Assembly (NCBI RefSeq): GCF_001022965.1
Contig: NZ_LECZ01000026.1
Span: forward strand, 868,001 to 932,000
Source: Enterobacter genomosp. O
GTDB taxonomy: Bacteria; Pseudomonadota; Gammaproteobacteria; Enterobacterales; Enterobacteriaceae
Direction: 5' to 3'
Length of the DNA stretch: 64,000 bases
Of this stretch, positions 20,493 to 30,788 are shown in pieces. The position numbers and the translations under genes were made by a program. Each line of letters begins with the position of its first letter. The stretch's first letter is position 1. The notes beneath the pieces are model-generated. The model had not been told where the DNA came from, searched no databases, and saw nothing but the letters and a program-made list of their open reading frames with translations.

Positions 20493-21518
20493 CAGACTTC
20501 GACAACCTGACATATCTCCACGGTAAACCGCAGGGGAGCGGAGTGCTGAAAGCCAGCCCTGAAGACTTCCTCGTGGTGGAGGATCTGGGCTTTGAGCCGG
20601 ATGGCGAAGGCGAACATATCCTGGTGCGTATTCTGAAAAATGGCTGCAATACCCGTTTCGTGGCCGATGCGCTGGCAAAATTCCTCAAAATTCACGCCCG
20701 CGAAGTCAGCTTTGCCGGGCAGAAAGATAAACACGCCGTCACTGAACAGTGGCTCTGCGCGCGCGTTCCGGGCAATACGATGCCTGATTTAAGTAAATTT
20801 GAGCTTGAAGGCTGTAAGGTACTGGAATTCGCCCGCCACAAGCGCAAACTGCGTCTGGGCGCGTTGAAAGGGAACGACTTTACGCTGGTGCTGCGCGAAG
20901 TGACCGACCGCGATGACGTCGAGAAGCGCCTGAATGCCATCAGCGCGCGGGGCGTGCCGAACTACTTTGGCGCGCAGCGCTTTGGTATCGGCGGCAGCAA
21001 CCTGCAGGGTGCGCTGCGCTGGGCGCAAAGCGATGCGCCGGTTCGCGACAGGAATAAACGCAGTTTTTGGTTGTCGGCGGCCCGCAGTGCGTTGTTTAAT
21101 CAGATTGTGAGCGAAAGGCTGAAAAAACCGGACGCGAATCAAGTTGTTGTTGGCGATGCGCTACAATTAGCGGGACGCGGAAGCTGGTTTGTGGCAACGG
21201 CTGAAGAAATGGCCGATGTTCAGTCGCGCGTGGACGCAAAAGCGCTGATGATTACCGCCGCGTTGCCCGGTACGGGCGACTGGGGAACCCAGGGCGAAGC
21301 CCTGGCTGCTGAGCAGTCTGCCGTCGCGGATGCGCAGGCATTACAATCCTTGCTGGTGCGGGAAAAAGTCGAAGCAGCACGCCGCGCGATGCTGCTCTAT
21401 CCGCAGCAGTTAAGCTGGAACTGGTGGGATGACGTGACCGTCGAGTTACGCTTCTGGCTGCCGGCAGGTAGCTTTGCCACCAGTGTTGTCAGGGAACTTA
21501 TCAACACCTCGGGTGATT

Positions 21519-21538
<20 letters not shown>
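20489..21538 (+). CDS. truD: tRNA pseudouridine(13) synthase
   Basis: TruD isomerises uridine 13 of tRNA-Glu to pseudouridine. The 349-residue length is the same as in E. coli. The catalytic aspartate is Asp80 in the FAGQKDKHA motif, and [12 protein letters not shown] is the second family signature. The gene starts 4 bases inside ispF. Its last 20 bases overlap the start of surE in another frame, so ispF-truD-surE-pcm are tightly packed and probably co-transcribed. Confidence 0.97.
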
Positions 21539-22900
<1,362 letters not shown>

Positions 22901-23016
22901 GACTCGGAATTATCCAGGGTTATTAAGGCAAATTCAGCGTATGGTGTGGCGCGAAAGATTCGTGCCATCACGGTAAATTTTAAGTCACTGGTAGTTAACA
23001 CATTCCTGGGGGATAA

Positions 23017-24141
23017 ATGAGCGCGGGAAGCCCTAAATTCACCATCAGCCGTGTTGCGGCATTATCACTGGTTTCGCTCTGGCTGGCAGGCTGTACAAGT
23101 TCTAACAATGCTCCTGCGCCCGTCAGTTCCGTCGGTGGAAACAGCGGCTCCGGTAACACGTCCAGCGGAATGTTGATCACGCCGCCGCCTAAAATGGGTA
23201 CTGCTGCACAGCAGCAAACACCACAAATTCAGCCTGTGCAACATCCTGTTACACAGCCAATGCAGGTTCAGCCAGTTGAACAGCCTGTTCAGACCCAAAA
23301 TGGCCGCATAGTCTATAACCGCCAGTATGGGAACATTCCGAAAGGTAGCTATACCGGTGGCAGCACCTATACCGTGAAGCGCGGCGATACGCTGTTCTAC
23401 ATTGCCTGGATCACCGGGAACGATTTCCGTGACCTCGCCCAGCGCAATAACGTCCAGGCCCCGTACGGTCTGGAAGTTGGGCAAACGCTTCAGGTTGGCA
23501 ACGCAACGGGTACGCCGCTCACGCCTGGCAACACCGTTTCTGCGGCCGACGTGACGGCGCAAAATAACAGCGTGAAGCCTGCACAAAAATCCACCACGGT
23601 GGTTGCTTCACAACCTGTAATTACGTATTCTGAGGATTCAGGTGATCAGACTGCTAACAAAATGTTGCCGAATAATAAAGGGACTGCGACTGTTGTCACA
23701 GCACCGGTAACGGCACCTGTGGTTAGCTCTACTGAACCGACTGCCAGCAGTATGACATCCAGTTCGCCAATCTCTGCATGGCGCTGGCCAACTGACGGCA
23801 AGGTTATCGAAAACTTCTCTTCCTCCGAAGGGGGAAATAAAGGGATCGATATCGCAGGGAGTAAAGGACAGGCTATCACCGCGACCGCAGATGGGCGCGT
23901 TGTGTATGCCGGTAACGCTCTGCGCGGTTACGGTAATCTTATTATCATCAAACATAACGATGATTACCTGAGTGCCTACGCCCATAACGACACAATGCTG
24001 GTCCGGGAACAACAAGAAGTTAAGGCGGGGCAAAAAATCGCTACCATGGGTAGCACCGGAACCAGTTCTACACGCTTGCATTTTGAAATTCGTTACAAGG
24101 GGAAATCCGTAAACCCGCTGCAGTATTTGCCGCAGCGATAA
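23017..24141 (+). CDS. nlpD: Murein hydrolase activator lipoprotein NlpD
   Basis: NlpD is an outer-membrane lipoprotein that activates the amidase AmiC at the division septum. The 374-residue precursor has a lipoprotein signal with lipobox LAGC (Cys26) and then a low-complexity Pro/Gln-rich linker (about 50-95). A LysM peptidoglycan-binding domain (about 118-162, [19 protein letters not shown]) and a C-terminal M23/LytM domain (about 255-370) follow. The LytM domain is degenerate: the usual HxxxD and HxH zinc ligands are incomplete, as expected for an activator rather than an enzyme. In E. coli the main rpoS promoter lies inside nlpD, and the same arrangement is likely here. Confidence 0.97.
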   Translation: MSAGSPKFTISRVAALSLVSLWLAGCTSSNNAPAPVSSVGGNSGSGNTSSGMLITPPPKMGTAAQQQTPQIQPVQHPVTQPMQVQPVEQPVQTQNGRIVYNRQYGNIPKGSYTGGSTYTVKRGDTLFYIAWITGNDFRDLAQRNNVQAPYGLEVGQTLQVGNATGTPLTPGNTVSAADVTAQNNSVKPAQKSTTVVASQPVITYSEDSGDQTANKMLPNNKGTATVVTAPVTAPVVSSTEPTASSMTSSSPISAWRWPTDGKVIENFSSSEGGNKGIDIAGSKGQAITATADGRVVYAGNALRGYGNLIIIKHNDDYLSAYAHNDTMLVREQQEVKAGQKIATMGSTGTSSTRLHFEIRYKGKSVNPLQYLPQR

Positions 24142-24201
24142 TTTGACGGGGCATGCCAGCCAGGGTGTCTCGTTCAGGGATCACGGGTAGGAGCCACCTT
24201 T

Positions 24202-25194
24202 ATGAGTCAGAATACGCTGAAAGTTCATGATTTAAATGAAGACGCGGAATTTGATGAGAACGGAGTAGAGGCTTTTGACGAAAAAGCCTTAGTAGAAGAG
24301 GAACCCAGTGATAACGATTTGGCTGAAGAAGAGCTGTTATCGCAGGGCGCCACACAGCGTGTACTGGACGCGACTCAGCTTTACCTTGGGGAGATTGGTT
24401 ACTCCCCACTGCTAACGGCCGAAGAAGAAGTCTATTTCGCACGTCGTGCTTTGCGTGGTGATGTTGCCTCGCGTCGTCGCATGATTGAAAGTAACCTGCG
24501 ACTGGTCGTGAAAATTGCCCGCCGTTACGGCAATCGTGGTCTGGCTCTGCTGGATCTGATTGAAGAGGGCAACTTAGGTCTCATCCGCGCAGTTGAGAAG
24601 TTTGACCCGGAACGCGGGTTCCGTTTCTCAACCTACGCGACCTGGTGGATTCGTCAGACCATCGAACGGGCTATTATGAACCAGACCCGTACGATTCGCC
24701 TGCCGATTCACATCGTCAAAGAGTTGAACGTGTATCTGCGTACCGCGCGCGAGTTGTCCCATAAGCTGGACCACGAGCCAAGCGCAGAAGAAATTGCCGA
24801 ACAACTCGATAAACCGGTTGATGACGTAAGCCGTATGCTGCGTCTCAACGAGCGCATTACCTCCGTTGACACCCCGCTGGGTGGCGACTCCGAGAAAGCG
24901 CTGCTGGACATCCTGGCCGATGAAAAAGACAACGGCCCGGAAGACACCACGCAGGACGATGACATGAAACAGAGCATCGTCAAATGGCTGTTCGAACTGA
25001 ACGCCAAACAGCGTGAAGTGCTGGCGCGTCGTTTCGGTTTACTGGGGTATGAAGCTGCGACACTGGAAGACGTCGGCCGCGAAATTGGCCTGACCCGTGA
25101 ACGTGTTCGCCAGATTCAGGTTGAAGGTCTGCGCCGCCTGCGTGAAATCCTGCAGGGGCAAGGTCTGAATATCGAAGCGCTGTTCCGCGAATAA
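24202..25194 (+). CDS. rpoS: RNA polymerase sigma factor RpoS (sigma-38)
   Basis: RpoS directs transcription of the general stress and stationary-phase regulon. The 330-residue protein is intact. The acidic N-terminal region 1.1 is followed by region 1.2/2 with [26 protein letters not shown] and the -10-reading [19 protein letters not shown]. Region 3 contains the lysine of the RssB/ClpXP turnover site, and region 4 has the [27 protein letters not shown] precedes the ATG. Its long leader would begin within nlpD and in E. coli is a target of DsrA, RprA and ArcZ sRNAs. A strong bidirectional terminator follows. Confidence 0.99.
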   Translation: MSQNTLKVHDLNEDAEFDENGVEAFDEKALVEEEPSDNDLAEEELLSQGATQRVLDATQLYLGEIGYSPLLTAEEEVYFARRALRGDVASRRRMIESNLRLVVKIARRYGNRGLALLDLIEEGNLGLIRAVEKFDPERGFRFSTYATWWIRQTIERAIMNQTRTIRLPIHIVKELNVYLRTARELSHKLDHEPSAEEIAEQLDKPVDDVSRMLRLNERITSVDTPLGGDSEKALLDILADEKDNGPEDTTQDDDMKQSIVKWLFELNAKQREVLARRFGLLGYEAATLEDVGREIGLTRERVRQIQVEGLRRLREILQGQGLNIEALFRE

Positions 25195-25207
25195 GCAACC
25201 TTTCGTC

Positions 25208-25240
25208 AAAAAAGGCCCGTCGTGAGACGGGCCTTTTTCT
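25208..25240. terminator. Bidirectional terminator of rpoS
   Basis: AAAGGCCCGTC (25211-25221), a GTGA loop, and GACGGGCCTTT (25226-25236), with T-rich sequence following on the plus strand and six T residues following on the minus strand. It serves both rpoS and the convergent DUF4440-like gene. Confidence 0.9.
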
Positions 25241-25246
25241 TTTGGG

Positions 25247-25624
25247 CTACGGCTGCGCCGTTTCGTGCAGCAGACGCCATGTTATCCGATTGCCTTCCTG
25301 ATTAAGCACCGCGGTTGACCAGCGCACGTTGACGGGCTGGTCCGGCCGGGTTTGCGTCTCCCGATAGTGCAGCACCGCGCCGTGGGTCCATGCCTGTCGC
25401 GTCGTTAATTCATCAATGACGATCTTCAGGCCGGGACGGCTTCCGCGCTGGCTTTCCAGAAAACGGGCCAGAGCCTGATAGTCGAGAGGGGTACCACCCG
25501 GCGGGATCATCAGAAAATCCGGGCTGAAGCGGGCGAGCAGGGCGTCGTGATCGCCTTCGCCTTTGCCTAACCAGTCCTCAAGCGCAATGTGCAGGTCGAT
25601 AATGTCGTGTTCGAAAGGCGTCAT
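25247..25624 (-). CDS. DUF4440 / NTF2-like small protein
   Basis: A 125-residue cytoplasmic protein with the cone-shaped NTF2-like fold expected of DUF4440 proteins: N-terminal helices (HDIIDLHIALEDWLGKGEG), an aromatic-rich strand region and the terminal ...NRITWRLLHETAQP. There is no signal peptide. No catalytic assignment is possible; some NTF2-like proteins are isomerases or ligand binders. Its ATG overlaps the stop of the upstream MFS gene by 4 bases, so the two are a translationally coupled operon and probably share a role such as detoxification or export of one compound. Confidence 0.7.
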   Translation of the reverse strand: MTPFEHDIIDLHIALEDWLGKGEGDHDALLARFSPDFLMIPPGGTPLDYQALARFLESQRGSRPGLKIVIDELTTRQAWTHGAVLHYRETQTRPDQPVNVRWSTAVLNQEGNRITWRLLHETAQP

Positions 25625-26823
25625 GAATTCTCCTGTCGCAGCTGGGTGAGCACCTGCGTATTGTTAAGACGAAAAACGTACATTACAGGCAGTAAGGTAA
25701 TGCCTGCGGCAAAAATAAACATCCCGTGCCATGCGGCGAGCGGCGGCAGCCAGATCTGCGCCAGGTTCAGCGCCTGTGCCAGCAGCAGGGCGCCGACAAA
25801 AAAGCTCAACTGACGATTGAGATTCCACAGGGCGCTGGCATCCGGCATATCTTCCCGGCGCGTGGTCAGAAACGCGCTGCTCTGAGCCGTGCTGCTGCAC
25901 AGGCTTCCTCCCGCGCCCATCAGGGTAAACGCGACGGCAGGCAACAGCGCTGACGAGCTGACATCAATCAAAAGCAGAATACCCGTCGCCTGCAGCAGGC
26001 AGCCGACGACAATCAGCGGTCGGGGGCCGATACGGTTAAAATAACGTCCCGTCGCCGTGATGGCTATAAACGATGCCACAGACCACGGCAGCATCAGCAT
26101 TCCCGTTGCGGCCGGGCTCATGTTCGCCTCGTGCTGAAGATAAAACATCCCCGTGACGTTCACACCAATAAACATGCCGGGCACACAGACGTAGACAAGC
26201 ATGGAAAAACGCAAAAGCGGGTCCGAGAGTAAGGGCAGGTTTAGCAGTCTGACCGCGTTCATCGTGGGTTTTTCGTGTTTTAGCCACAGACAGGCCAGAA
26301 CAAAGGTCACGATAGCCACCGGGAGCGTGGCGAAAAATATCCATCGCCAGCTTAGCGTCTGTACCAGCAGTCCCCCGACAGCAGGAGAACAGGCGGGAGC
26401 AAGCAACGCTACCAGCATCACCGCCGAGGAGAGCCGGGCGCGTTCGTGAGGCTTAAACTGTTGCCAGGTCAGCGCCTGCCCGACGGGGATCAGTAAGCCT
26501 CCACCCACGCCCTGCAGCACGCGCCAAGCGATCAGGCTTTCAAGCGTTGCAGCCAGTCCTGCCGCGGCAGAGGCTGCGCTGAACAGAAAAAGCGAGAGCA
26601 GGATGACGCGCTTTGGCCCGATGCGGCGCGTCAGCACGCTGCTGAACGGGATCACCAGCGTCAGGCCGGCAATGTACCCGTTACTGACCCAGGCAAGGGC
26701 TGAAGGCGTGGTGTTAAAATCGTGTGCCATCGCCGGGAACGCGACGCTGGCAATAAACATGTTGATCAAATCAAGAAAAAAGCCTAGCAGATAGACTGCG
26801 GCGACTTTGCTGCGATACGTCAT
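25621..26823 (-). CDS. MFS transporter, drug:H+ antiporter type
   Basis: A 400-residue integral membrane protein with about 12 hydrophobic segments. It has the MFS motif A-like loop SSVLTRRIGPKRVIL after TM2 and the RVLQGVGGG motif typical of drug:H+ antiporters in TM4. The N-terminus (MTYRSKVAAVYLLGFFLDLINMF) is that of a short DHA-type exporter. GGAGGAT precedes the ATG. The gene is divergent from a LysR regulator, and a 17-bp perfect palindrome between them is a likely operator. The substrate is unknown. It lies in the rpoS-mutS interval, a known variable region in enterics. Confidence 0.82.
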   Translation of the reverse strand: MTYRSKVAAVYLLGFFLDLINMFIASVAFPAMAHDFNTTPSALAWVSNGYIAGLTLVIPFSSVLTRRIGPKRVILLSLFLFSAASAAAGLAATLESLIAWRVLQGVGGGLLIPVGQALTWQQFKPHERARLSSAVMLVALLAPACSPAVGGLLVQTLSWRWIFFATLPVAIVTFVLACLWLKHEKPTMNAVRLLNLPLLSDPLLRFSMLVYVCVPGMFIGVNVTGMFYLQHEANMSPAATGMLMLPWSVASFIAITATGRYFNRIGPRPLIVVGCLLQATGILLLIDVSSSALLPAVAFTLMGAGGSLCSSTAQSSAFLTTRREDMPDASALWNLNRQLSFFVGALLLAQALNLAQIWLPPLAAWHGMFIFAAGITLLPVMYVFRLNNTQVLTQLRQENS

Positions 26824-26898
26824 GATGGATCCTCCGGTGAGGTGGCGTATCGTATCGGCCGGTGAAGCACGAATAAACCTGACAAAGCACGATATACT

Positions 26899-26915
26899 GT
26901 CAAAATTATTTTGAC
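26899..26915. promoter_or_regulatory. 17-bp palindrome, likely LysR-type operator
   Basis: GTCAAAAT-T-ATTTTGAC is a perfect inverted repeat of 8-bp arms with one central base, in the gap between the MFS gene and the divergent LysR gene. It is AT-rich in the core and starts 17 bp before the regulator's start codon region, a position suited to autoregulation and control of the pump. Confidence 0.7.
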
Positions 26916-26931
26916 GGTAAAAAGAGCGATG

Positions 26932-27819
26932 ATGATTAACTTACAGCGCACGCAGATGTTTGTTGCGGTGGCCGACACCGGGAGCTTCACGGCGGCAGCG
27001 GATGCGATGGGCCTGACAAAAGCGGTGGTCAGCTTCAATATTCGCCAGCTCGAAGCTGAGCTGGGCGTCACCCTGCTGCTGCGATCCACCCGCCGTCTGA
27101 CGTTAACCGAGGCGGGCGCGCTGTTTCATCAACGCAGCGTCGCGCTTCTGAAGGACGCAGAACAGTTGCAGGATGATGTCCGCGCCAACCATGCGGGGCT
27201 CACGGGGGAACTGCGGATCACGACCACGCCCGAGTATGGCTCGCAGGTCGTGGTGCCGCTGCTGGCCAGGTTTAGCCAGCAGCACCCGGATCTTCGCGTG
27301 CGTCATGTTTCGTCGTCACTGCACGCCGACCTTATCTCGGAGCGCTTTGACGTGGCCATCCGGCTGGGAACGCTTGCCGATTCACGCTACCACGCCGCGC
27401 TGATTTCGCACTTCTCCATTCTCCCCGTTGCGGCGCCCGAGTGGCTCGTGAGCCATCCGGTCGAATCGCTGGCGCAGCTGGCGCAGGCCGACTGGATTAT
27501 TCACGAGCGCGTCGCATCGCCGCTGCGCTGGCAGGTGAAAGATGCCAGCGGCGCGCCTGAAACGCTGGAGATTAAAAAAGCGCCGCGTTTGTTTGCCGAC
27601 AGCGCTCAGGCGCTTATGGCCTTTGCGCTTGCGGGAGGTGGGGTGGCGTTACTGCCGGAATGGCTGGCGCGCGATGCGCTTGCTGCGGGAAGACTTGTCC
27701 CGGTTTTACCGGAATATACCTTTGCGCAGCAGGGCATCTATGCGGTCTATCCGGATGCCCGGCATGTGCCAGCGAAGGTGCGCACCTTTATTGATTTTAT
27801 GCGCACCAGCGTAAATTAA
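26932..27819 (+). CDS. LysR-family transcriptional regulator
   Basis: A 295-residue LTTR. The winged HTH is at about 1-60 (QMFVAVADTGSFTAAADAMGLTKAVVSFNIRQLE), followed by a linker helix and an effector-binding domain (about 88-290) of the periplasmic-binding-protein fold. ATG codons at 26929 and 26932 are both possible; the second lies at a better distance from AAAGAG. The earlier TTG at 26911 falls inside the palindrome and is unlikely. It is divergent from, and presumably regulates, the MFS/DUF4440 operon. The effector is unknown. Its end lies 3' to 3' against a MarR gene, overlapping by 4 bases. Confidence 0.85.
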   Translation: MINLQRTQMFVAVADTGSFTAAADAMGLTKAVVSFNIRQLEAELGVTLLLRSTRRLTLTEAGALFHQRSVALLKDAEQLQDDVRANHAGLTGELRITTTPEYGSQVVVPLLARFSQQHPDLRVRHVSSSLHADLISERFDVAIRLGTLADSRYHAALISHFSILPVAAPEWLVSHPVESLAQLAQADWIIHERVASPLRWQVKDASGAPETLEIKKAPRLFADSAQALMAFALAGGGVALLPEWLARDALAAGRLVPVLPEYTFAQQGIYAVYPDARHVPAKVRTFIDFMRTSVN

Positions 27820-28223
27820 CCGTGCATCATCTTTTTGATGAGGGCAGAGAACTGCTCCCGCTCGGCCTGAGAGAGACGGCCTAAAAACGCCTCATCCACC
27901 GCATTGCCCACCGGCTTACAGCCTGCAAGCAGGGCTTCACCTTCTGGCGTCAGGAAGACAAACCGGCGGCGCTTGTCTGCCGGGTCGTGCTCGCGCTTGA
28001 CCAGCCCGCGCGCCTCCATGCGGCTCAGCATTTCCGCCAGGGTCGCTTTCGTGCTGACCGCCACTTCGGTCAATGCCACCTGTTCAATACCCGGATGCTC
28101 GGCAACTGAGCGCATAACCGCGTACTGCGGCTTGGTCAGTTCCGGTAAGGCATGCTGCCACTGCGCGGTATGCTGTTGAAAAAGCTGACGTAACAGGTGG
28201 AACGCCTCTTGTCTTAGTTCCAT
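27816..28223 (-). CDS. MarR/SlyA-family transcriptional regulator
   Basis: A 135-residue winged-helix repressor. The recognition region is VALTEVAVSTKATLAEMLSRMEARGLV, with the wing KREHDPADKRRRFVFLT, both typical of MarR proteins. The ATG at 28223 is preceded by GGAG with 5-base spacing; a GTG two codons earlier would overlap that site. It is divergent from the ubiX-like first gene of a hydroxyarylic acid decarboxylase operon. MarR proteins beside such operons usually sense phenolic acids. Two related dyads in the divergent gap are candidate binding sites. Confidence 0.85.
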   Translation of the reverse strand: MELRQEAFHLLRQLFQQHTAQWQHALPELTKPQYAVMRSVAEHPGIEQVALTEVAVSTKATLAEMLSRMEARGLVKREHDPADKRRRFVFLTPEGEALLAGCKPVGNAVDEAFLGRLSQAEREQFSALIKKMMHG

Positions 28224-28306
28224 GAACACTCCGACGGGAAAAATCTCCCACTATGATAGCCGCTATTGCTCCGGATTTTAACGCGGCATTTTTTAGCTAT
28301 TTGTGT

Positions 28307-28324
28307 GATCGTGTACGAACGATC
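28307..28324. promoter_or_regulatory. Upstream dyad operator for the MarR regulator
   Basis: GATCGT-GTACGA-ACGATC is a perfect 6-bp inverted repeat and contains the 11-mer CGTGTACGAAC, which recurs at 28366-28376. It lies between the divergent MarR gene and the decarboxylase operon. Confidence 0.65.
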
Positions 28325-28356
28325 TTGTCAGAAAAACGTTCCGGGAGTAGCTTATC

Positions 28357-28377
28357 TATAATGTTCGTGTACGAACA
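28357..28377 (+). promoter_or_regulatory. Decarboxylase operon -10 overlapped by second MarR dyad
   Basis: A consensus -10 TATAAT (28357-28362) runs directly into TGTTCGT-GT-ACGAACA (28362-28377), a perfect 7-bp inverted repeat sharing CGTGTACGAAC with the dyad at 28307. A repressor bound here would block the promoter of the ubiX-like gene. No good -35 is visible 16-18 bp upstream. Confidence 0.65.
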
Positions 28378-28395
28378 AATTGATTGAGGTGCTGA

Positions 28396-28998
28396 ATGAG
28401 ATTGATCGTGGGAATGACCGGGGCGACGGGCGCTCCGCTGGGCGTGGCGCTGCTGCAGGCGCTGCGGGAAATGCCGGAGGTGGAGACCCACCTGGTGATG
28501 TCGAAGTGGGCAAAAACCACCATCGAGCTGGAAACGCCCTTCACCGCGCAGGACGTTGCTGCCATGGCTGATGTTGTCCACAGTCCGGCCGATCAGGCCG
28601 CCACCATCTCCTCCGGTTCGTTTCGCACCGACGGCATGATCGTCATTCCCTGCAGCATGAAAACGCTGGCGGGTATCCGCGCTGGCTACGCCGAAGGGCT
28701 GGTGGGCCGTGCTGCAGATGTGGTGCTGAAAGAGGGGCGCAAGCTGGTGCTGGTTCCCCGTGAAACGCCGCTGAGCACCATTCATCTGGAGAACATGCTT
28801 GCGCTTTCCCGCATGGGCGTGGCGATGGTGCCGCCCATGCCTGCGTACTACAACCATCCGCAAACCGCCGATGACATCACTCAGCATATCGTGACGCGCG
28901 TGCTCGACCAGTTTGGTCTGGAGCATAAAAAGGCGCGCCGCTGGAACGGACTGCGCGAGGCGAAACATTTTTCACAGGAGACTAAAGATGGCATTTGA
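28396..28998 (+). CDS. Flavin prenyltransferase, hydroxyarylic acid decarboxylase subunit B
   Basis: A 200-residue UbiX-family protein that makes the prenylated FMN cofactor used by UbiD-type decarboxylases. It begins MRLIVGMTGATGAPLGVALL (FMN-binding glycine-rich start) and has the family blocks SSGSFRTDGMIVIPCSMKTLAGIRAG (written in part here: SSGSFRTDGM, IPCSMKTLAG) and LVPRETPLSTIHLENML. It is the first gene of a B-C-D operon of the vdc/ecd/kpd type for 4-hydroxybenzoate, vanillate or related acids. It overlaps the C gene by 11 bases. The housekeeping ubiX would lie elsewhere. Confidence 0.88.
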   Translation: MRLIVGMTGATGAPLGVALLQALREMPEVETHLVMSKWAKTTIELETPFTAQDVAAMADVVHSPADQAATISSGSFRTDGMIVIPCSMKTLAGIRAGYAEGLVGRAADVVLKEGRKLVLVPRETPLSTIHLENMLALSRMGVAMVPPMPAYYNHPQTADDITQHIVTRVLDQFGLEHKKARRWNGLREAKHFSQETKDGI

Positions 28999-30415
28999 TG
29001 ATTTGAGAAGCTTCCTGCAGGCGCTCGATGAGCAAGGGCAACTGCTGAAAATTGAGGAAGAAGTGAACGCTGAGCCGGATCTGGCGGCGGCGGCCAACGC
29101 GACCGGACGCATAGGCGACGGCGCACCGGCGCTGTGGTTCGATAACATTCGCGGGTTTACCGATGCCCGCGTGGTGATGAACACCATCGGCTCCTGGCAA
29201 AACCACGCCATTTCGATGGGGCTACCGGCGAATACCCCGGTGAAAAAACAGATCGACGAGTTTATTCGCCGCTGGGATAAATTCCCGGTCACGCCTGAGC
29301 GCCGGGCCAACCCTGCATGGGCGCAGAATACGGTGGACGGTGAAGACATTAACCTGTTCGACATCCTGCCGCTGTTTCGCCTGAACGACGGGGACGGTGG
29401 TTTTTATCTCGACAAAGCGTGCGTTGTCTCGCGCGATCCGCTCGACCCGGATAACTTCGGCAAGCAGAACGTTGGGATCTACCGCATGGAAGTGAAGGGC
29501 AAGCGTAAGCTTGGCCTGCAGCCGGTACCGATGCACGATATCGCCCTGCATCTGCACAAAGCGGAAGAGCGTGGTGAAGACCTGCCGATTGCGATTACGC
29601 TGGGCAACGATCCGATTATTACCCTGATGGGCGCGACGCCGCTGAAATACGATCAATCCGAGTATGAAATGGCGGGAGCGCTGCGTGAAAGCCCGTACCC
29701 GATTGCGACCGCGCCGTTGACCGGCTTCGATGTGCCGTGGGGTTCAGAAGTGATCCTGGAAGGGGTGATTGAGGGCCGTAAGCGTGAAATCGAAGGACCG
29801 TTCGGTGAGTTTACCGGCCACTATTCGGGTGGTCGTAATATGACGGTCGTCCGTATTGATAAAGTCTCGTACCGCACCAAACCGATTTTCGAATCCCTCT
29901 ACCTCGGCATGCCGTGGACCGAGATTGACTATCTGATGGGGCCAGCAACCTGTGTGCCGCTTTACCAGCAGCTGAAAGCCGAATTCCCGGAAGTGCAGGC
30001 GGTGAACGCGATGTACACCCACGGTCTGCTGGCGATCATCTCCACCAAAAAGCGTTACGGCGGTTTTGCCCGCGCGGTCGGTTTACGCGCCATGACCACG
30101 CCGCACGGTTTGGGCTACGTGAAGATGGTGATTATGGTGGATGAGGATGTCGATCCGTTCAACCTCCCACAGGTGATGTGGGCGCTGTCATCGAAGGTGA
30201 ACCCGGCAGGAGATCTGGTGCAGCTGCCGAACATGTCGGTGCTTGAGCTTGACCCGGGATCCAGCCCGGCGGGCATTACCGACAAACTGATTATCGATGC
30301 CACCACGCCTGTCGCACCGGACACCCGTGGCCACTATAGCCAGCCGGTACAGGATCTCCCTGAAACCAAAGCCTGGGCTGAAAAACTGACCGCCATGCTG
30401 GCAGCACGTCAATAA
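28988..30415 (+). CDS. Non-oxidative hydroxyarylic acid decarboxylase, UbiD-type subunit C
   Basis: A 475-residue UbiD-family decarboxylase that removes the carboxyl of a hydroxyarylic acid using prenyl-FMN and a divalent metal. It begins MAFDDLRSFLQALDEQGQLL. Recognisable blocks are PVPMHDIALHLHKAEERGEDLP, shown in part as QPVPMHDIALHL, together with GPFGEFTGHYS with the conserved Glu and the metal-site region VMVDEDVDPFNLPQVMWAL. The ATG at 28988 has GGAG upstream; the 28913 start would add 25 residues inside the ubiX-like gene. The family assignment is strong. Which acid is decarboxylated (4-hydroxybenzoate, vanillate, protocatechuate) cannot be told from sequence alone. Confidence 0.9.
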   Translation: MAFDDLRSFLQALDEQGQLLKIEEEVNAEPDLAAAANATGRIGDGAPALWFDNIRGFTDARVVMNTIGSWQNHAISMGLPANTPVKKQIDEFIRRWDKFPVTPERRANPAWAQNTVDGEDINLFDILPLFRLNDGDGGFYLDKACVVSRDPLDPDNFGKQNVGIYRMEVKGKRKLGLQPVPMHDIALHLHKAEERGEDLPIAITLGNDPIITLMGATPLKYDQSEYEMAGALRESPYPIATAPLTGFDVPWGSEVILEGVIEGRKREIEGPFGEFTGHYSGGRNMTVVRIDKVSYRTKPIFESLYLGMPWTEIDYLMGPATCVPLYQQLKAEFPEVQAVNAMYTHGLLAIISTKKRYGGFARAVGLRAMTTPHGLGYVKMVIMVDEDVDPFNLPQVMWALSSKVNPAGDLVQLPNMSVLELDPGSSPAGITDKLIIDATTPVAPDTRGHYSQPVQDLPETKAWAEKLTAMLAARQ

Positions 30416-30425
30416 GGAGTAAAAG

Positions 30426-30647
30426 ATGATTTGTCCACGTTGTGCCGATGAGCATATTGAAGTGATGGCAACATCACCGGTGAAAGGGGTCTGGACGGTT
30501 TATCAGTGTCAGCATTGTCTGTATACCTGGCGCGATACCGAGCCGCTGCGTCGTACCAGCCGCGAGCACTACCCTGAAGCGTTTCGCATGACGCAGAAGG
30601 ATATTGACGAGGCACCGCAGGTACCGACCATTCCACCGCTGCTGTAA
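30426..30647 (+). CDS. Hydroxyarylic acid decarboxylase subunit D (VdcD type)
   Basis: A 73-residue zinc-ribbon-like protein with two CxxC pairs (CPRC at 3-6 and CQHC at about 28-31) and a C-terminal proline-rich tail. Small D subunits of this type accompany UbiX/UbiD-like B and C subunits in phenolic acid decarboxylase operons and are needed for full activity in some. It starts 10 bp after the C gene with AAGGAG upstream. Its stop codon borders the A-run that serves as the minus-strand mutS terminator. Confidence 0.85.
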   Translation: MICPRCADEHIEVMATSPVKGVWTVYQCQHCLYTWRDTEPLRRTSREHYPEAFRMTQKDIDEAPQVPTIPPLL

Positions 30648-30679
30648 AAAAAAATCCCGGTGGCGCTATGCTTACCGGG
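30646..30679 (-). terminator. Probable mutS terminator from a REP hairpin
   Basis: On the minus strand, CCCGGT (complement of 30674-30679) pairs with ACCGGG (complement of 30656-30661) and is followed by a T-run (30646-30654). The layout is the same as at the queD end. Confidence 0.7.
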
Positions 30680-30775
30680 TGATAACATCGTGCGGTCTTT
30701 TGCCCGGTGGCGCTGCGCTTACCGGGCCTACGGGTTTTGTAGGTCGGGTAAGGCGAAGCCGCCACCCGACAAAAC
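30656..30775. repeat. Cluster of three REP/PU elements
   Basis: Three units lie between the decarboxylase operon and mutS: CCCGGTGGCGCTATGCTTAC (from 30656), GCCCGGTGGCGCTGCGCTTA (from 30703) and, in opposite orientation, TCGGGTAAGGCGAAGCCGCC (from about 30743). They fill the interval between the convergent operons. Confidence 0.85.
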
Positions 30776-30788
30776 AGACCGCAGAAAA

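Noticed and set aside
23800..24110. nlpD as an active M23 endopeptidase
   Set aside because: The LytM domain lacks the full set of zinc ligands, in line with the known non-catalytic activator role of NlpD.
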